A DNA stretch of 64,000 nucleotides from Aquabacterium fontiphilum (GTDB taxonomy: Bacteria; Pseudomonadota; Gammaproteobacteria; Burkholderiales; Burkholderiaceae_C): contig NZ_JAAAPN010000015.1 of NCBI RefSeq assembly GCF_009909205.1, positions 35,230 to 99,229 on the forward strand, read 5' to 3'. The stretch's first letter is position 1; the number at the start of each line of letters is the position of its first letter. Under the pieces are notes generated by a model. The model was given only the letters and a program-made list of their open reading frames with translations, was not told the origin of the DNA and made no database searches. Positions 8,479 to 16,829 of this stretch are shown here, in pieces. Position numbers and translations under genes: made by a program.

Positions 8479-9560
8479 GGGGTGTTCTCCAGGAGGCTTT
8501 GGTATCGACCGAACAAGCGAGGTAGCACAGCGCCCCAGGCCTGCGCGCGCGCGCGCTCGACAGCGGCTTGCGACAGGGGCGCACGTGGCGCGTTCAGGAC
8601 CTCGGTCACCGCGTGTGCAAACGAAACCGGGTGACCGTCTGACACGCTGTAGCCAACTTGCTCGTTCACCAGTTCACGCAGGCCTGCTGTACCGCGTGCG
8701 ACCACCGGGCAGCCACAAGCCATGGCCTCCAGCACCGTGAGGCCACAGGTTTCCTGGTCACCTGCGTGCACGAACACGTCGGCGCTGGCCATGGCGCGGG
8801 CCAGCGCCCTGCGGTCGTTGGTGAAGGGCAGCCTGAGTACACCGGGGCCTCGGGGCGGCACGGGTCCGTCACCCATGGCCACCAGCACATGGTTCGGCCC
8901 CAGCGCGCGTACCGCTTCGCACAGCGTCTGAAGGTTCTTCTCAGGCGCGAAGCGTCCGGCGTACAACAACACCCGCGTGTCGGGTGACAGGCCCAGTTCC
9001 GCCCGCCATGCGGCTGAGCGGTGAGCGGGTTGGAATACCGCAGTGTCGACGCCGAGGGGCTGGTGCTCGACATGTGGCAGACCCCAGTCACGCAACTGGG
9101 CCACCATGTCGTGGCTGGGTGCCAGCACCAGGTCGCACCGTGCGTACACCTTGCAGAGATAGCGTCTGGCCCAAGCCGCCGCTGGCGCACCGCCGAACCG
9201 GCGCGCCATGGAAACCACGTTCGCATGGCAAAAGGCCACCACCGGCACGCGGAGCTGTCTGGCGGCGTCCAGCGCAGACCAGGCCAACGTGAAGGGGTCA
9301 CCGATTTCGAACAGATCTGGGCGCTGGCGGGCCAGTCGCGCGCCGTTGGCTCGGCGAGCCAGCGGCGCCCTGTAGCCCCCCGAGAAAGGCAGGGGCATGC
9401 CTGGCAAAGCGAGCATCCCGGCACCAGACACGCCGGGTGCGGCCACCGTGTGCTGCCAGTCGCGACAGGCTGATATCCAGTTGCGCTTGGCCAGCACGTA
9501 GCTGCGCACGCCGCCGCTGGTGCGCCCCCAGAACATGGTCACGTCCATCACATGCGGCAT
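8475..9560 (-). CDS. Glycosyltransferase family 4
   Basis: A 361-residue GT-B protein with a Gly-rich acceptor loop (MFWGRTSGGVRSY), a middle LLYAGRFAPEKN donor-domain start, and the donor site ADVFVHAGDQETCGLTVLEA. The ATG at 9560 is chosen because AGAGG lies nine bases upstream and a sigma54-like promoter predicts a transcript start near 9582. The longer frame to 9644 begins before that point. It is followed by the deacetylase-like gene with a four-base overlap, so the pair may build and modify one glycan. Confidence 0.85.
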   Translation of the reverse strand: MPHVMDVTMFWGRTSGGVRSYVLAKRNWISACRDWQHTVAAPGVSGAGMLALPGMPLPFSGGYRAPLARRANGARLARQRPDLFEIGDPFTLAWSALDAARQLRVPVVAFCHANVVSMARRFGGAPAAAWARRYLCKVYARCDLVLAPSHDMVAQLRDWGLPHVEHQPLGVDTAVFQPAHRSAAWRAELGLSPDTRVLLYAGRFAPEKNLQTLCEAVRALGPNHVLVAMGDGPVPPRGPGVLRLPFTNDRRALARAMASADVFVHAGDQETCGLTVLEAMACGCPVVARGTAGLRELVNEQVGYSVSDGHPVSFAHAVTEVLNAPRAPLSQAAVERARAQAWGAVLPRLFGRYQSLLENTP

Positions 9561-9593
9561 GCGCCAACCTCTGTGGAAAGTCGGATCCGGAGG

Positions 9594-9608
9594 GCAAATA
9601 GCGTGCCT
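9594..9608 (-). promoter_or_regulatory. Sigma54-type promoter for the GT4-deacetylase pair
   Basis: Minus-strand AGGCAC-GCTAT-TTGC fits -24/-12 with correct spacing and gives a leader of about 22 bases. Read on the plus strand the same bases give GGGCAA-ATAGC-GTGC, so the element could weakly serve the gene at 9692 too. Confidence 0.68.
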
Positions 9609-9691
9609 GCGGCAGGAGGCGCGGGAATGCCGTGTGCTGTTCACAGGGAGAGCCGCCCACTCGGGGTCGGCATGATTGAAAGGAGCTGACG

Positions 9692-10144
9692 ATGAACAAC
9701 GAAGACGTGATCGACGTTCTGAACGACCTGATCGAGAACTGCCGCGATGGTGAGTACGGCTTCCGGGCCTGTGCTGAACATACCCAGTCGACAGAGCTGC
9801 GTGAACTCTTTCAGTCGCGTGCCCGCGAATGCGGTGGCGCAGCCGTGGAACTTCAGGCGCTGGTTACCCAGTTCGGCGGTCGTCCGGAAGATGGCGGCAC
9901 CGCGAGTGGCGCTATGCATCGCGGCTGGGTGGCCGTCAAGGGCACGCTGAGCGGTTACACCGATCTGGCGATGCTGGAAGAGTGCGAGCGTGGCGAAGAC
10001 GTGGCCAAGGCCCGCTATCAGAAAGCGCTGGGTGAGAGCTTGCCGCCATCGGTGCGATTGGTCGTGGAGCGCCAATTCCAGGGGGCGCAGCGCAATCATG
10101 ACCAGATCCGTGCGCTTCGGGACCGTTTTCGCGCGGCCGCCTGA
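9692..10144 (+). CDS. PA2169-type four-helix-bundle protein (DUF2383)
   Basis: A 150-residue soluble helical protein. The N-terminal half (DVIDVLNDLIENCRDGEYGF) matches the DUF2383 ferritin-like domain, and the C-terminal half has CERGEDVAKARYQKAL. Function is unknown; relatives appear among stress-induced genes. An AAGGAG site stands seven bases before the ATG. It is read alone. Possible -24/-12 sites at 9592-9606 and 9623-9637 (GGGAAT-GCCGT-GTGC) are weak. Confidence 0.85.
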   Translation: MNNEDVIDVLNDLIENCRDGEYGFRACAEHTQSTELRELFQSRARECGGAAVELQALVTQFGGRPEDGGTASGAMHRGWVAVKGTLSGYTDLAMLEECERGEDVAKARYQKALGESLPPSVRLVVERQFQGAQRNHDQIRALRDRFRAAA

Positions 10145-10174
10145 CGGACCAAAACACGGCTTGTAAAAAAGTGC

Positions 10175-10189
10175 AGGCCCACCGATTGC
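10175..10189 (+). promoter_or_regulatory. Possible sigma54 promoter for the CBS gene
   Basis: AGGCCC-ACCGA-TTGC has GG-N10-GC spacing and a perfect TTGC. The predicted start near 10201 is 26 bases before the ATG. Confidence 0.55.
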
Positions 10190-10226
10190 TCATGGGGAGG
10201 TTCAAACATCCTCATGAGGAATCGGC

Positions 10227-10664
10227 ATGCGACGTGTTTCAGAGGTCATGACCCATGGTGTGGAGGTCATTTCCCCTCAGGCTTCTCTTCAGGAAGCCGC
10301 TCAATTGATGGACCTGCTCAATGTGGGTGCCTTGCCCGTCTGTGAGGGGCGCAAACTCGTCGGCATGATCACGGACCGGGACATCACCGTCCGTGCCATT
10401 GCCACCGGCCTGATCCCGAACGACACGGCGGTGTCGGAGGTGATGACCGAGCACACCCGCTGGTGTTATGACGACCAAACGACCGACGAGGTGCTGCAAC
10501 AAATGAGCGATGTGCAGATCCGCCGCATGCCGGTGCTCAATGATCAGGATGAACTGGTGGGCATTGTGTCCCTCGGCGATCTCGCCACGCGTGAGCCCGA
10601 AGGCATCGGCCAGCTGCTGCGCGACATTTCTTCCCCGTCAGAGCCCGACCGCAGTGCGCTGTAA
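10227..10664 (+). CDS. Two-CBS-domain protein
   Basis: A 145-residue protein made of two CBS domains, residues ~7-62 and ~72-130, each with the GxLPV-CEGRKLVGMITDRDI or RRMPVLNDQDELVGIVSLGD pattern. CBS pairs bind adenine nucleotides and sense energy state. As a stand-alone protein it may regulate a partner. It is single in its transcript; a GAGGA ribosome site precedes the ATG, and the gene is convergent with the glycan operon that ends at 10677. Confidence 0.9.
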   Translation: MRRVSEVMTHGVEVISPQASLQEAAQLMDLLNVGALPVCEGRKLVGMITDRDITVRAIATGLIPNDTAVSEVMTEHTRWCYDDQTTDEVLQQMSDVQIRRMPVLNDQDELVGIVSLGDLATREPEGIGQLLRDISSPSEPDRSAL

Positions 10665-10676
10665 GAGCTGTTTCTC

Positions 10677-11624
10677 CTACTGGGCGACCTGGCGCAGCAA
10701 CTGGGCCCAGTCCCCCACGAACCGGTCGATGTGAAATCGCGCAAGCGCGGTCTTTCGCGCAGCCTGGCCCATGCGGTGAGCGGCCGCAGGGTCCTCCAGC
10801 AGCAGCTGCATGGCCTCCACCAGCGCATCGATGCGGGTGTCGATGTATCCATCATGACCCCGTGTGATCACGGTACTCAATTCCGTGGTGGCCAGCCCGA
10901 CGACCGGCATGCCCACCATCATGGCCTCGATCAGCGCCAGCCCCAGACTGGTGTAGCGGATGGGGTGAAAAAAGAACCGGTATGTCGCCATCAGCTCACC
11001 CAGCTGGCGTTGCGACACCTCGCCCAGCCCGCCGGGCATGGTGTGGGCATCCATGCCTGCCAATGCGAGGGGCACCGACTGGCGGACTTGCTCATACACG
11101 TCGGCCCCCAGCCGGCGGCCCCTTCGGCACAGGTGATTGACCACGACGAGCCCCTCTGGCCGCGTGCCGCTGTAGCGGGCCTCGTTGATGAGCTTGACGC
11201 CGTGCTCGATCACTGAAACAGGCGAGCGACCACTGTCCCACATCAGGGCATTGAACGGGGTCACATGCACGAGCACGGTGTCGGGGTCGTCTACCCAGTG
11301 GCGCGTGTTGGTCGGATGCTCCTGCGGGGGGTCGTGTTCAAGGTAGATCCGAGGCAGGCGCTGTTGCTCAGGGGACAGCAGCGTGTGCCGCTCGTGCTCA
11401 TAGGCTTGGCGTGACTGGTACAGCACCACGTCAAACCGCATGCTGGCCAGCTGCTCAACCGGGGCATCGTGCACGTTGTCGCCCCAGGGTAACTGGCCGC
11501 TGCGGCCCGTGTGATGAGGCGAGCCGGTCGCATCGCGCACCAAGTAAAAATCGTGGGGCACCTGGGAGAGGTAGTACATGTAGTTGCCATGGACATGCCA
11601 AGTCAGGATGCGCAATCGCTTCAT
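10677..11624 (-). CDS. Glycosyltransferase, GT-B fold (group 1)
   Basis: A 315-residue protein starting KRLRILTWHVHGNYMYYLSQ, with a late donor-site region YRFFFHPIRYTSLGLALIEA followed by MMVGMPVVGLATTE. This is typical of group 1 glycosyltransferases seen in Burkholderiales polysaccharide loci. It is the last gene of the leftward operon, 12 bases after the GT2 stop. The ATG at 11624 is preferred over the GTG at 11630 because AAGG lies about nine bases before it. Substrate is unknown. Confidence 0.8.
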   Translation of the reverse strand: MKRLRILTWHVHGNYMYYLSQVPHDFYLVRDATGSPHHTGRSGQLPWGDNVHDAPVEQLASMRFDVVLYQSRQAYEHERHTLLSPEQQRLPRIYLEHDPPQEHPTNTRHWVDDPDTVLVHVTPFNALMWDSGRSPVSVIEHGVKLINEARYSGTRPEGLVVVNHLCRRGRRLGADVYEQVRQSVPLALAGMDAHTMPGGLGEVSQRQLGELMATYRFFFHPIRYTSLGLALIEAMMVGMPVVGLATTELSTVITRGHDGYIDTRIDALVEAMQLLLEDPAAAHRMGQAARKTALARFHIDRFVGDWAQLLRQVAQ

Positions 11625-11636
11625 CTGCACGCCTTG

Positions 11637-12608
11637 CTACCAGAACAGCACACGGAAACGCCATGCTCCGGCCAGCCGCCAGAAGATGGCCAGATATGGG
11701 ATAACCAGTGAGGTGAGCACCATCTCGAGCACATGTCGCGGAGCGCGCGAGGTGCGTCGAAGTCGCTGCCAGGCGAAGTGCAAGCTCAACGCCAGTGCAC
11801 TGCCAAGGAGGGTGGCCGCCCAGGCTTCCGAGCCTTGCGCCCACGCCACGATGGCGGCGACCGAGGCAAGGACGATCAGGTAGTAGCGCAACGGTGCCAT
11901 GCGCCGCATCTTCAGGCAGTAGAGCTGCGGATGCTTCTTGTAGAGCAGGGCATCGAAGAACATGTTGCGCTGCTGCCGCAGGCTGATCGCCCAAGGTGCG
12001 GGACGAACGGGGTGAACGACCAGGGCGTCGGGTGCCCAGCCGATGCTCTGGCCCGCCCGCAGCATGCGGAACTGCAGGTCGGAGTCCTCCCGCCAGGCGC
12101 GGGTGAAACGTTCGTCGAAGCCCCCCAGCAGCGTCAGGACTTCACGCCGTACGAACGCATTGGCCGTCACGAACTCGGCTTGCTCCAGTCCCTTGGTCAC
12201 AAGGTCGAAGTCGGTCGGATGCGGGCTCACCGGAACCGTGATGCGACCGGTGACGGCGGCCAGGTCCGGCTGGAGGGCCCTCAAGCCATGGGCCAGCCAG
12301 TTGTGCGCGGGCACGGTGTCATCGTCGGTGAAGGCAATGACGTCTGCGTGAGCCAGCCGCCAGCCTCGGTTGCGGGCGCCTGCGGGGCCACGGGTTCCCT
12401 GCGCCTGGGTATAGGTGAGGGCCGGACTGTCCGGATCGCTGCCCAATCGGCGTACCAGCGCCTCGGTCTGTGCGCATGCGCCGTCATCCACCACGATGAT
12501 CTCGTACTCACCTGCCGCCAGGGACTGTTGCATCAGTGCGGCGAGGCAGCGCTGCAGCAACTGCGGTCGACCGCAGGTGGGAATCACCACGGAAACAGCA
12601 GGCGACAT
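11637..12608 (-). CDS. Glycosyltransferase family 2
   Basis: A 323-residue GT-A enzyme. It has SVVIPTCGRPQLLQRCL at the start, the EIIVVDDG donor strand, AFTDDDT (DXD-type metal site) near residue 95 and an ARNRGW motif. C-terminal hydrophobic stretches (~235-310) suggest membrane attachment. It would add one sugar to a membrane-linked intermediate. Its start is one base after the carbamoyltransferase stop. Confidence 0.88.
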   Translation of the reverse strand: MSPAVSVVIPTCGRPQLLQRCLAALMQQSLAAGEYEIIVVDDGACAQTEALVRRLGSDPDSPALTYTQAQGTRGPAGARNRGWRLAHADVIAFTDDDTVPAHNWLAHGLRALQPDLAAVTGRITVPVSPHPTDFDLVTKGLEQAEFVTANAFVRREVLTLLGGFDERFTRAWREDSDLQFRMLRAGQSIGWAPDALVVHPVRPAPWAISLRQQRNMFFDALLYKKHPQLYCLKMRRMAPLRYYLIVLASVAAIVAWAQGSEAWAATLLGSALALSLHFAWQRLRRTSRAPRHVLEMVLTSLVIPYLAIFWRLAGAWRFRVLFW

Positions 12609-12609
12609 G

Positions 12610-14415
12610 TCAGATCAAGCGAGGTGATTTGTCCACCACAAAGTTACCCATCACCACCGCGTCAAGGGGGGTGGTGTAGAACGCCTCCAGGGCGTCGCGT
12701 GGGCTGCACACCATGGGCTGGCCTCGGACGTTGAAAGAGGTGTTCACCAGCACGGGCACGCCGGTGCGTTCACCAAAGGCGCGAAGCAGGGCGTGCAGGG
12801 CCGGCTGGCGTTCAGCGTTCACCGTCTGGACACGGGCGGTGCGGTCAATGTGACAGGCAGCGGGAATGCGCTCGGCGGCCGCAGGCAGCACGTCATAGAT
12901 AAAAAGCATGAAGGGCGACTCCCCCCCATTGGCGTCAGCTGGACTGAACCAGTCCGACAGACATTCCTGCGGCACCACCGGTGCAACAGGCCGGAAATCT
13001 TCGCGGTCCTTGAGTTCGTTGAGTCGCCGCTGCATGTCGCCGTGCAGTGGCGAGGCCAGGATGGAGCGGGCGCCCAGGGCGCGTGGACCAAACTCCATGC
13101 GTCCCTGAAACCAGCCAATGATCTGATCCTGCGCCAGGAGGGCTGCCACCTCACGAGCCGGATCCTGCAGCTTGCGATACGGCAGGCCAGCCCAGCGCAA
13201 CAGGGACTCGATGTGCTCGTCGTCATAGGCTGGCCCCAGGCAGGCGTCGTCCATCTGCCACTGGCGGGTGGCCAGCGTCAGGGGCTGCCCCACTGGCGCC
13301 ACGGTTTCAGGTTGCTGGACGGTGTCAAAGGCGCGCTGACGCATACGCGCGTCGACCCACAGGGCCGCCCCCAGCGCGGTACCAGCATCCCCCGCGGCCG
13401 GCTGCACCCAGACGGCGTCGAAGATCCCGCTGTCACGCAGGCGCGCATTCATCACACAGTTCAGCGCCACGCCGCCCGCCATGGCCAGATGGCGTGCACC
13501 GCTGGCTTCTCGCAGCCAGCGCGCCAGCGCCAGTACGGTGTCTTCGAGCACGTCCTGCAGCGAGGCGGCCAGATCCAGGTGTGCCTCAGACAGCGTGTCT
13601 CCGGGTCGGCGACGTGGTCCGGTCAAGGCTTCCAGATCCAGCGGGCCCAAGTTGAACTGGCCGTTTCCCTCGACCCGCAAAGCGGCCTGTAGCGCGTCGC
13701 GGAACCGGGGCTGGCCAAGCGCGGCCAGGGCCATGACCTTGTACTCATCGGAGGAGTGCAGAAAGCCCAGGTGCTGCGTGACACGCTCATACAACAGGCC
13801 CAGCGAGTGGGGCATGTTGACTTGACCCAAGGCCGTGTAGCGGCCAGCCTCGGCCACGCCGTAACTGGTCGTTGCCAGCTCGCCGCGACCATCAAGTGTC
13901 ATGACGGCGCAATGAGCAAACGGCGAGGCCAAGAAGGCGCTGGCCTGGTGGCACAGATGGTGGTCCACAGGATGCCAGGTCCACGGAGCGGGGCGGGGCA
14001 GATCCTGCCACCGGTGACGCAGATGATGGGGCACCCCATCGCACAGCTGCCGCGGCGCGTTGACCATATAGGCTGCAAACAGCGGGTCCCAGACGTTATC
14101 CCATTCGCCGGCATCCTGGGCCGAAGGCTCAAGGGGCAGCTGGATCATCCGGGCTCCTTGTAGCCGGTCGCGCAGAATGTGGTCGGGGTTGTAGCTGTAG
14201 GCCACGTGGTCCACGTCTGCCAGCGTGGCGCCAGCTTGCCGCAGGCAGTCGTCGATGGCGTGAAACGGGAGTTCCCAGGCACTGAAGGGAACGGGGCGTT
14301 TGGCGTGCTTGATGCGCGTGTAGCGCTCCTCTTCCGAAGCCGCAATCACCACCCCGTCCAGGACGATGGCAGCGGCAGAGTCGTGAAAGGCAGCGTTGAT
14401 GCCCAGGGTGATCAT
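12610..14415 (-). CDS. Carbamoyltransferase (NodU/CmcH family)
   Basis: A 601-residue enzyme. The N-terminal TsaD/Kae1-like ATPase half begins LGINAAFHDSAAAI, with SEEERYTRIKHAKRP and the metal-site region DHHLCHQASAF. The C-terminal half contains GRMEFGPRALGARSILASP, typical of the family. These enzymes use carbamoyl phosphate and ATP to put a carbamoyl group on a sugar hydroxyl. Here it likely decorates the glycan made by the surrounding operon. Length is as expected. Confidence 0.9.
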   Translation of the reverse strand: MITLGINAAFHDSAAAIVLDGVVIAASEEERYTRIKHAKRPVPFSAWELPFHAIDDCLRQAGATLADVDHVAYSYNPDHILRDRLQGARMIQLPLEPSAQDAGEWDNVWDPLFAAYMVNAPRQLCDGVPHHLRHRWQDLPRPAPWTWHPVDHHLCHQASAFLASPFAHCAVMTLDGRGELATTSYGVAEAGRYTALGQVNMPHSLGLLYERVTQHLGFLHSSDEYKVMALAALGQPRFRDALQAALRVEGNGQFNLGPLDLEALTGPRRRPGDTLSEAHLDLAASLQDVLEDTVLALARWLREASGARHLAMAGGVALNCVMNARLRDSGIFDAVWVQPAAGDAGTALGAALWVDARMRQRAFDTVQQPETVAPVGQPLTLATRQWQMDDACLGPAYDDEHIESLLRWAGLPYRKLQDPAREVAALLAQDQIIGWFQGRMEFGPRALGARSILASPLHGDMQRRLNELKDREDFRPVAPVVPQECLSDWFSPADANGGESPFMLFIYDVLPAAAERIPAACHIDRTARVQTVNAERQPALHALLRAFGERTGVPVLVNTSFNVRGQPMVCSPRDALEAFYTTPLDAVVMGNFVVDKSPRLI

Positions 14416-14437
14416 GGCAGTGCGGGTTCGAAGAGGG

Positions 14438-15505
14438 TCAGGCAGGCAGGAGCGCCAGGCAGGCGGCCAGCACGGTTTCGTGCGGCACGCCGGTCAGACA
14501 GGTCGGACTGCCCTGCGGACAACTGCTTTGCAGACAGTTCCGACAAGGCACGTCGTGGGAGAGCACGCGTGCGCGCGCTTTCCAGGGCGTGTGCTGGGGA
14601 TTGGTCAGTGCATACAGGTCCACAACCGGCGTGTCGAGCGCGGTAGCCAGATGGACAGGACCTGTGTTGTTGCTGACGAGCAGAGCGGCCTCGCTCAGCA
14701 CTCCCCCCAGCTCGCCAAGACTCAGCTCGCCACACAGGTTCAGTGATGGCGCGCGCATGACGTGGCGAGCTTGCGCCACCAACCCGGCTTCGGCTGGGGA
14801 GCCGGTGAACACGGTGCGTACGGCCCGGCGATGCCAAAGCTGGTCGGCCACCAGCCCAAAGCGCTCTGCCGGGTAACGACGAGAAGGCGCCGAGGCGCCA
14901 GGATGCATCACCACGTAAGGCGTGCCGTCGGCCAGACCCAGCGCCCGCAACCGGCTGCGGGCGCGCACCTCGTCGAGCTCGTCGAGCTCGAACCGCAGGC
15001 GGTCGTGAGGAGGGTGCCACCCCACCTGGGCCACCAGCGCCAGCTGTCGGGCGACTTCATGCCGCGGACCCGTCTGGATGTCGTCGGTCTCTCGTACCCA
15101 GTCTGTCAACAGGTGATAGGGCTGCTCTCGGCTGTGCGCCAGCCGCAGCGAAATGCCGGCCATCAGACACAGCATGGCCGCGGGAAGGGCGCTTTGTGTG
15201 CAGGTGGTGAAAATGACCGCAGCATCGAACCCGCCCGCCTTCAGGCGGTCTGCGCAAGCGGAAAGCGCGTCCGGTTCTGCATGCTTCATCCATGGGGCTC
15301 GAAATGGAATCACCTCGTCGACCAGCCCGGACCGTTCGGCCGCCTCAGCACCCGACGGTGAGCAAAGCATGCTGAGGCTTGCCTGAGGTTGGCTGGCCCG
15401 GATGGCGGCCAGCGCTGGCGTGGTCATGAGCACATCGCCCAGATGATCGAGCCGGATGGCGAGGATGCGCCTCAGCCCCTGCCAGCGCGAGGGAACAGCA
15501 CTCAT
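14438..15505 (-). CDS. Glycosyltransferase family 9 (heptosyltransferase-like)
   Basis: A 355-residue protein that opens RRILAIRLDHLGDVLMTTPAL, the GT9 signature, and carries HPGASAPSRRYPAERFGLVA and an NNTGPVHLATALDTP donor site. Classic members add heptose to lipopolysaccharide core. In this operon, next to a GmhB-like phosphatase, it may add heptose or a related sugar to an exopolysaccharide. The ATG sits in an ATGA overlap with the preceding stop; a longer open frame to 15985 only runs antisense of reading in the HAD gene. Confidence 0.87.
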   Translation of the reverse strand: MSAVPSRWQGLRRILAIRLDHLGDVLMTTPALAAIRASQPQASLSMLCSPSGAEAAERSGLVDEVIPFRAPWMKHAEPDALSACADRLKAGGFDAAVIFTTCTQSALPAAMLCLMAGISLRLAHSREQPYHLLTDWVRETDDIQTGPRHEVARQLALVAQVGWHPPHDRLRFELDELDEVRARSRLRALGLADGTPYVVMHPGASAPSRRYPAERFGLVADQLWHRRAVRTVFTGSPAEAGLVAQARHVMRAPSLNLCGELSLGELGGVLSEAALLVSNNTGPVHLATALDTPVVDLYALTNPQHTPWKARARVLSHDVPCRNCLQSSCPQGSPTCLTGVPHETVLAACLALLPA

Positions 15506-16116
15506 GATGCTGCCACGCAGCTTGGTGGTGTGGGCGCTTCCGCTGGCTGCCGTGTTCCGAGTATCCAGGAAGCGGCATCCATCAGATCGGCTGCACGGTG
15601 CACGGGCCGCCTCAGGGGGCTGAGGCGCCATTCCGTCTCGTGCCCGACGTCGAGCAAAATGGACTGACAGCCGGCGCGGTGGCCCGCTTCGACATCGTCC
15701 AGGATGTCGCCCACCATCCATGACCGCTTGAGATCGATGTGATGAGTGGCCGCCGCCTGACGCAGGAGACCTGGCGCGGGTTTGCGACACAGGCAACCCG
15801 GTGCCTGCCTGGGCGAAGGCGCATGCGGACACGCCAACACATCGGTCAGCTGAACGCCGACCTCTTCCTCGACCTTGCGCATCAACGCGTGGCGCAGCGC
15901 CATCCAGGCACGGCGGTCGAAGTAGCCCAAGGCCATACCGGGCTGGTTGCTCACCACCACCAGCAAATGCCCTGCTGCGGCCCATGAACGCAAGGCCTCG
16001 GGTGCGCGAGGGGTGAAACGCAACAGCGCCGGATCCACGTTGTACGGGACGTTCTCGACCAGGGTCCCATCCTTGTCGAGGAAGACAGCAGTACGCGAAG
16101 GCGTGTTCATGGCCAT
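15502..16116 (-). CDS. HAD-IIIA phosphatase, GmhB-like
   Basis: A 204-residue protein with the HAD nucleophile motif FLDKDGTLVENVPYN near residue 12 and a Cys-His...Cys-Cys zinc loop (ACPHAPS...GCLCRKPAPG), the hallmark of D,D-heptose 1,7-bisphosphate phosphatases. It should release phosphate from a sugar bisphosphate in nucleotide-heptose synthesis. A divergent KDG replaces the more usual RDG. AGGAG five bases before the ATG at 16116 decides the start. No GmhA or HldE gene is next to it, so the substrate remains an inference. Confidence 0.82.
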   Translation of the reverse strand: MAMNTPSRTAVFLDKDGTLVENVPYNVDPALLRFTPRAPEALRSWAAAGHLLVVVSNQPGMALGYFDRRAWMALRHALMRKVEEEVGVQLTDVLACPHAPSPRQAPGCLCRKPAPGLLRQAAATHHIDLKRSWMVGDILDDVEAGHRAGCQSILLDVGHETEWRLSPLRRPVHRAADLMDAASWILGTRQPAEAPTPPSCVAAS

Positions 16117-16829
16117 GAGGACTCCTGTCGAGGCAACACCATCAGTTCAGGAATGGCGGACTCCACTGGCATCGTCAGGGCAAAGGCGATGGCGCGGGCC
16201 ACGTTGCCCGGGTCCTGCAACCGCGCGAGGTCCAGGCCTTCGAAGCGATCCAGCAGAAAAGGGGTGCGCATGCCGCCGACGACGACGCTCATCACGCGGA
16301 TGCCATCGGCACGCAGCTCCGCATGAAGGGCGTGAGACAGCCCTGTGAGTCCCCATTTGCTTGCGTGGTACGCGCTGGCATTGGGCCAGGCACGCTTGGC
16401 AGCAGTCGACGCAATGTTGACAATCTGCCCACGACGCGCCCGCAAGGCCGGCAAGGCCAGCTTGCTGAGCATGAAAGGTGCAGTCAGATTGACGGCGACG
16501 ACATCGTCCCAGTTTTCGAGTGTCAGTGCGTCGATGGCGGCAGTGACGTCGGTGCCCGCGTTGTTGACCAGGACATCCAGGCCGCCGAAAAGTCCGGTGA
16601 TGTCGGCCATCGCTGCCATCACCGCTTCACGGTCTCGGAGGTCAATCACCAGGTCGCGGGTGCGGTGACCCTGCGGGTCAGCGCGTTCGCGTACGGCCGC
16701 CAGCCTGTCGGCCTGACGATCCACCATGATCACCTGCATCCCTGCTTCGAGCAGCACCGCGGTGAGGGCCGCGCCCAAGCCGCTTGCGGCGCCGGTTATG
16801 AGCGCCACCTTGCCTTCAAGCGTGACCAT
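16107..16829 (-). CDS. Short-chain dehydrogenase/reductase
   Basis: A 240-residue classical SDR. It has TGAASGLGAA nucleotide binding at the N-terminus, NNAG, then NIASTAAK and YHASK with catalytic Ser, Tyr and Lys. It would oxidise or reduce a small alcohol or ketone with NAD(P). In a glycan operon it may act on a nucleotide sugar, although it is not of the extended sugar-epimerase type. The ATG at 16829 lies 14 bases inside the upstream gene and follows GAAGGA. Confidence 0.87.
   Translation of the reverse strand: MVTLEGKVALITGAASGLGAALTAVLLEAGMQVIMVDRQADRLAAVRERADPQGHRTRDLVIDLRDREAVMAAMADITGLFGGLDVLVNNAGTDVTAAIDALTLENWDDVVAVNLTAPFMLSKLALPALRARRGQIVNIASTAAKRAWPNASAYHASKWGLTGLSHALHAELRADGIRVMSVVVGGMRTPFLLDRFEGLDLARLQDPGNVARAIAFALTMPVESAIPELMVLPRQESSWP

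Noticed and set aside
9623..9637. GGGAAT-GCCGT-GTGC as a sigma54 promoter for the DUF2383 gene
   Set aside because: Spacing fits but both boxes deviate; not strong enough to list as a feature.
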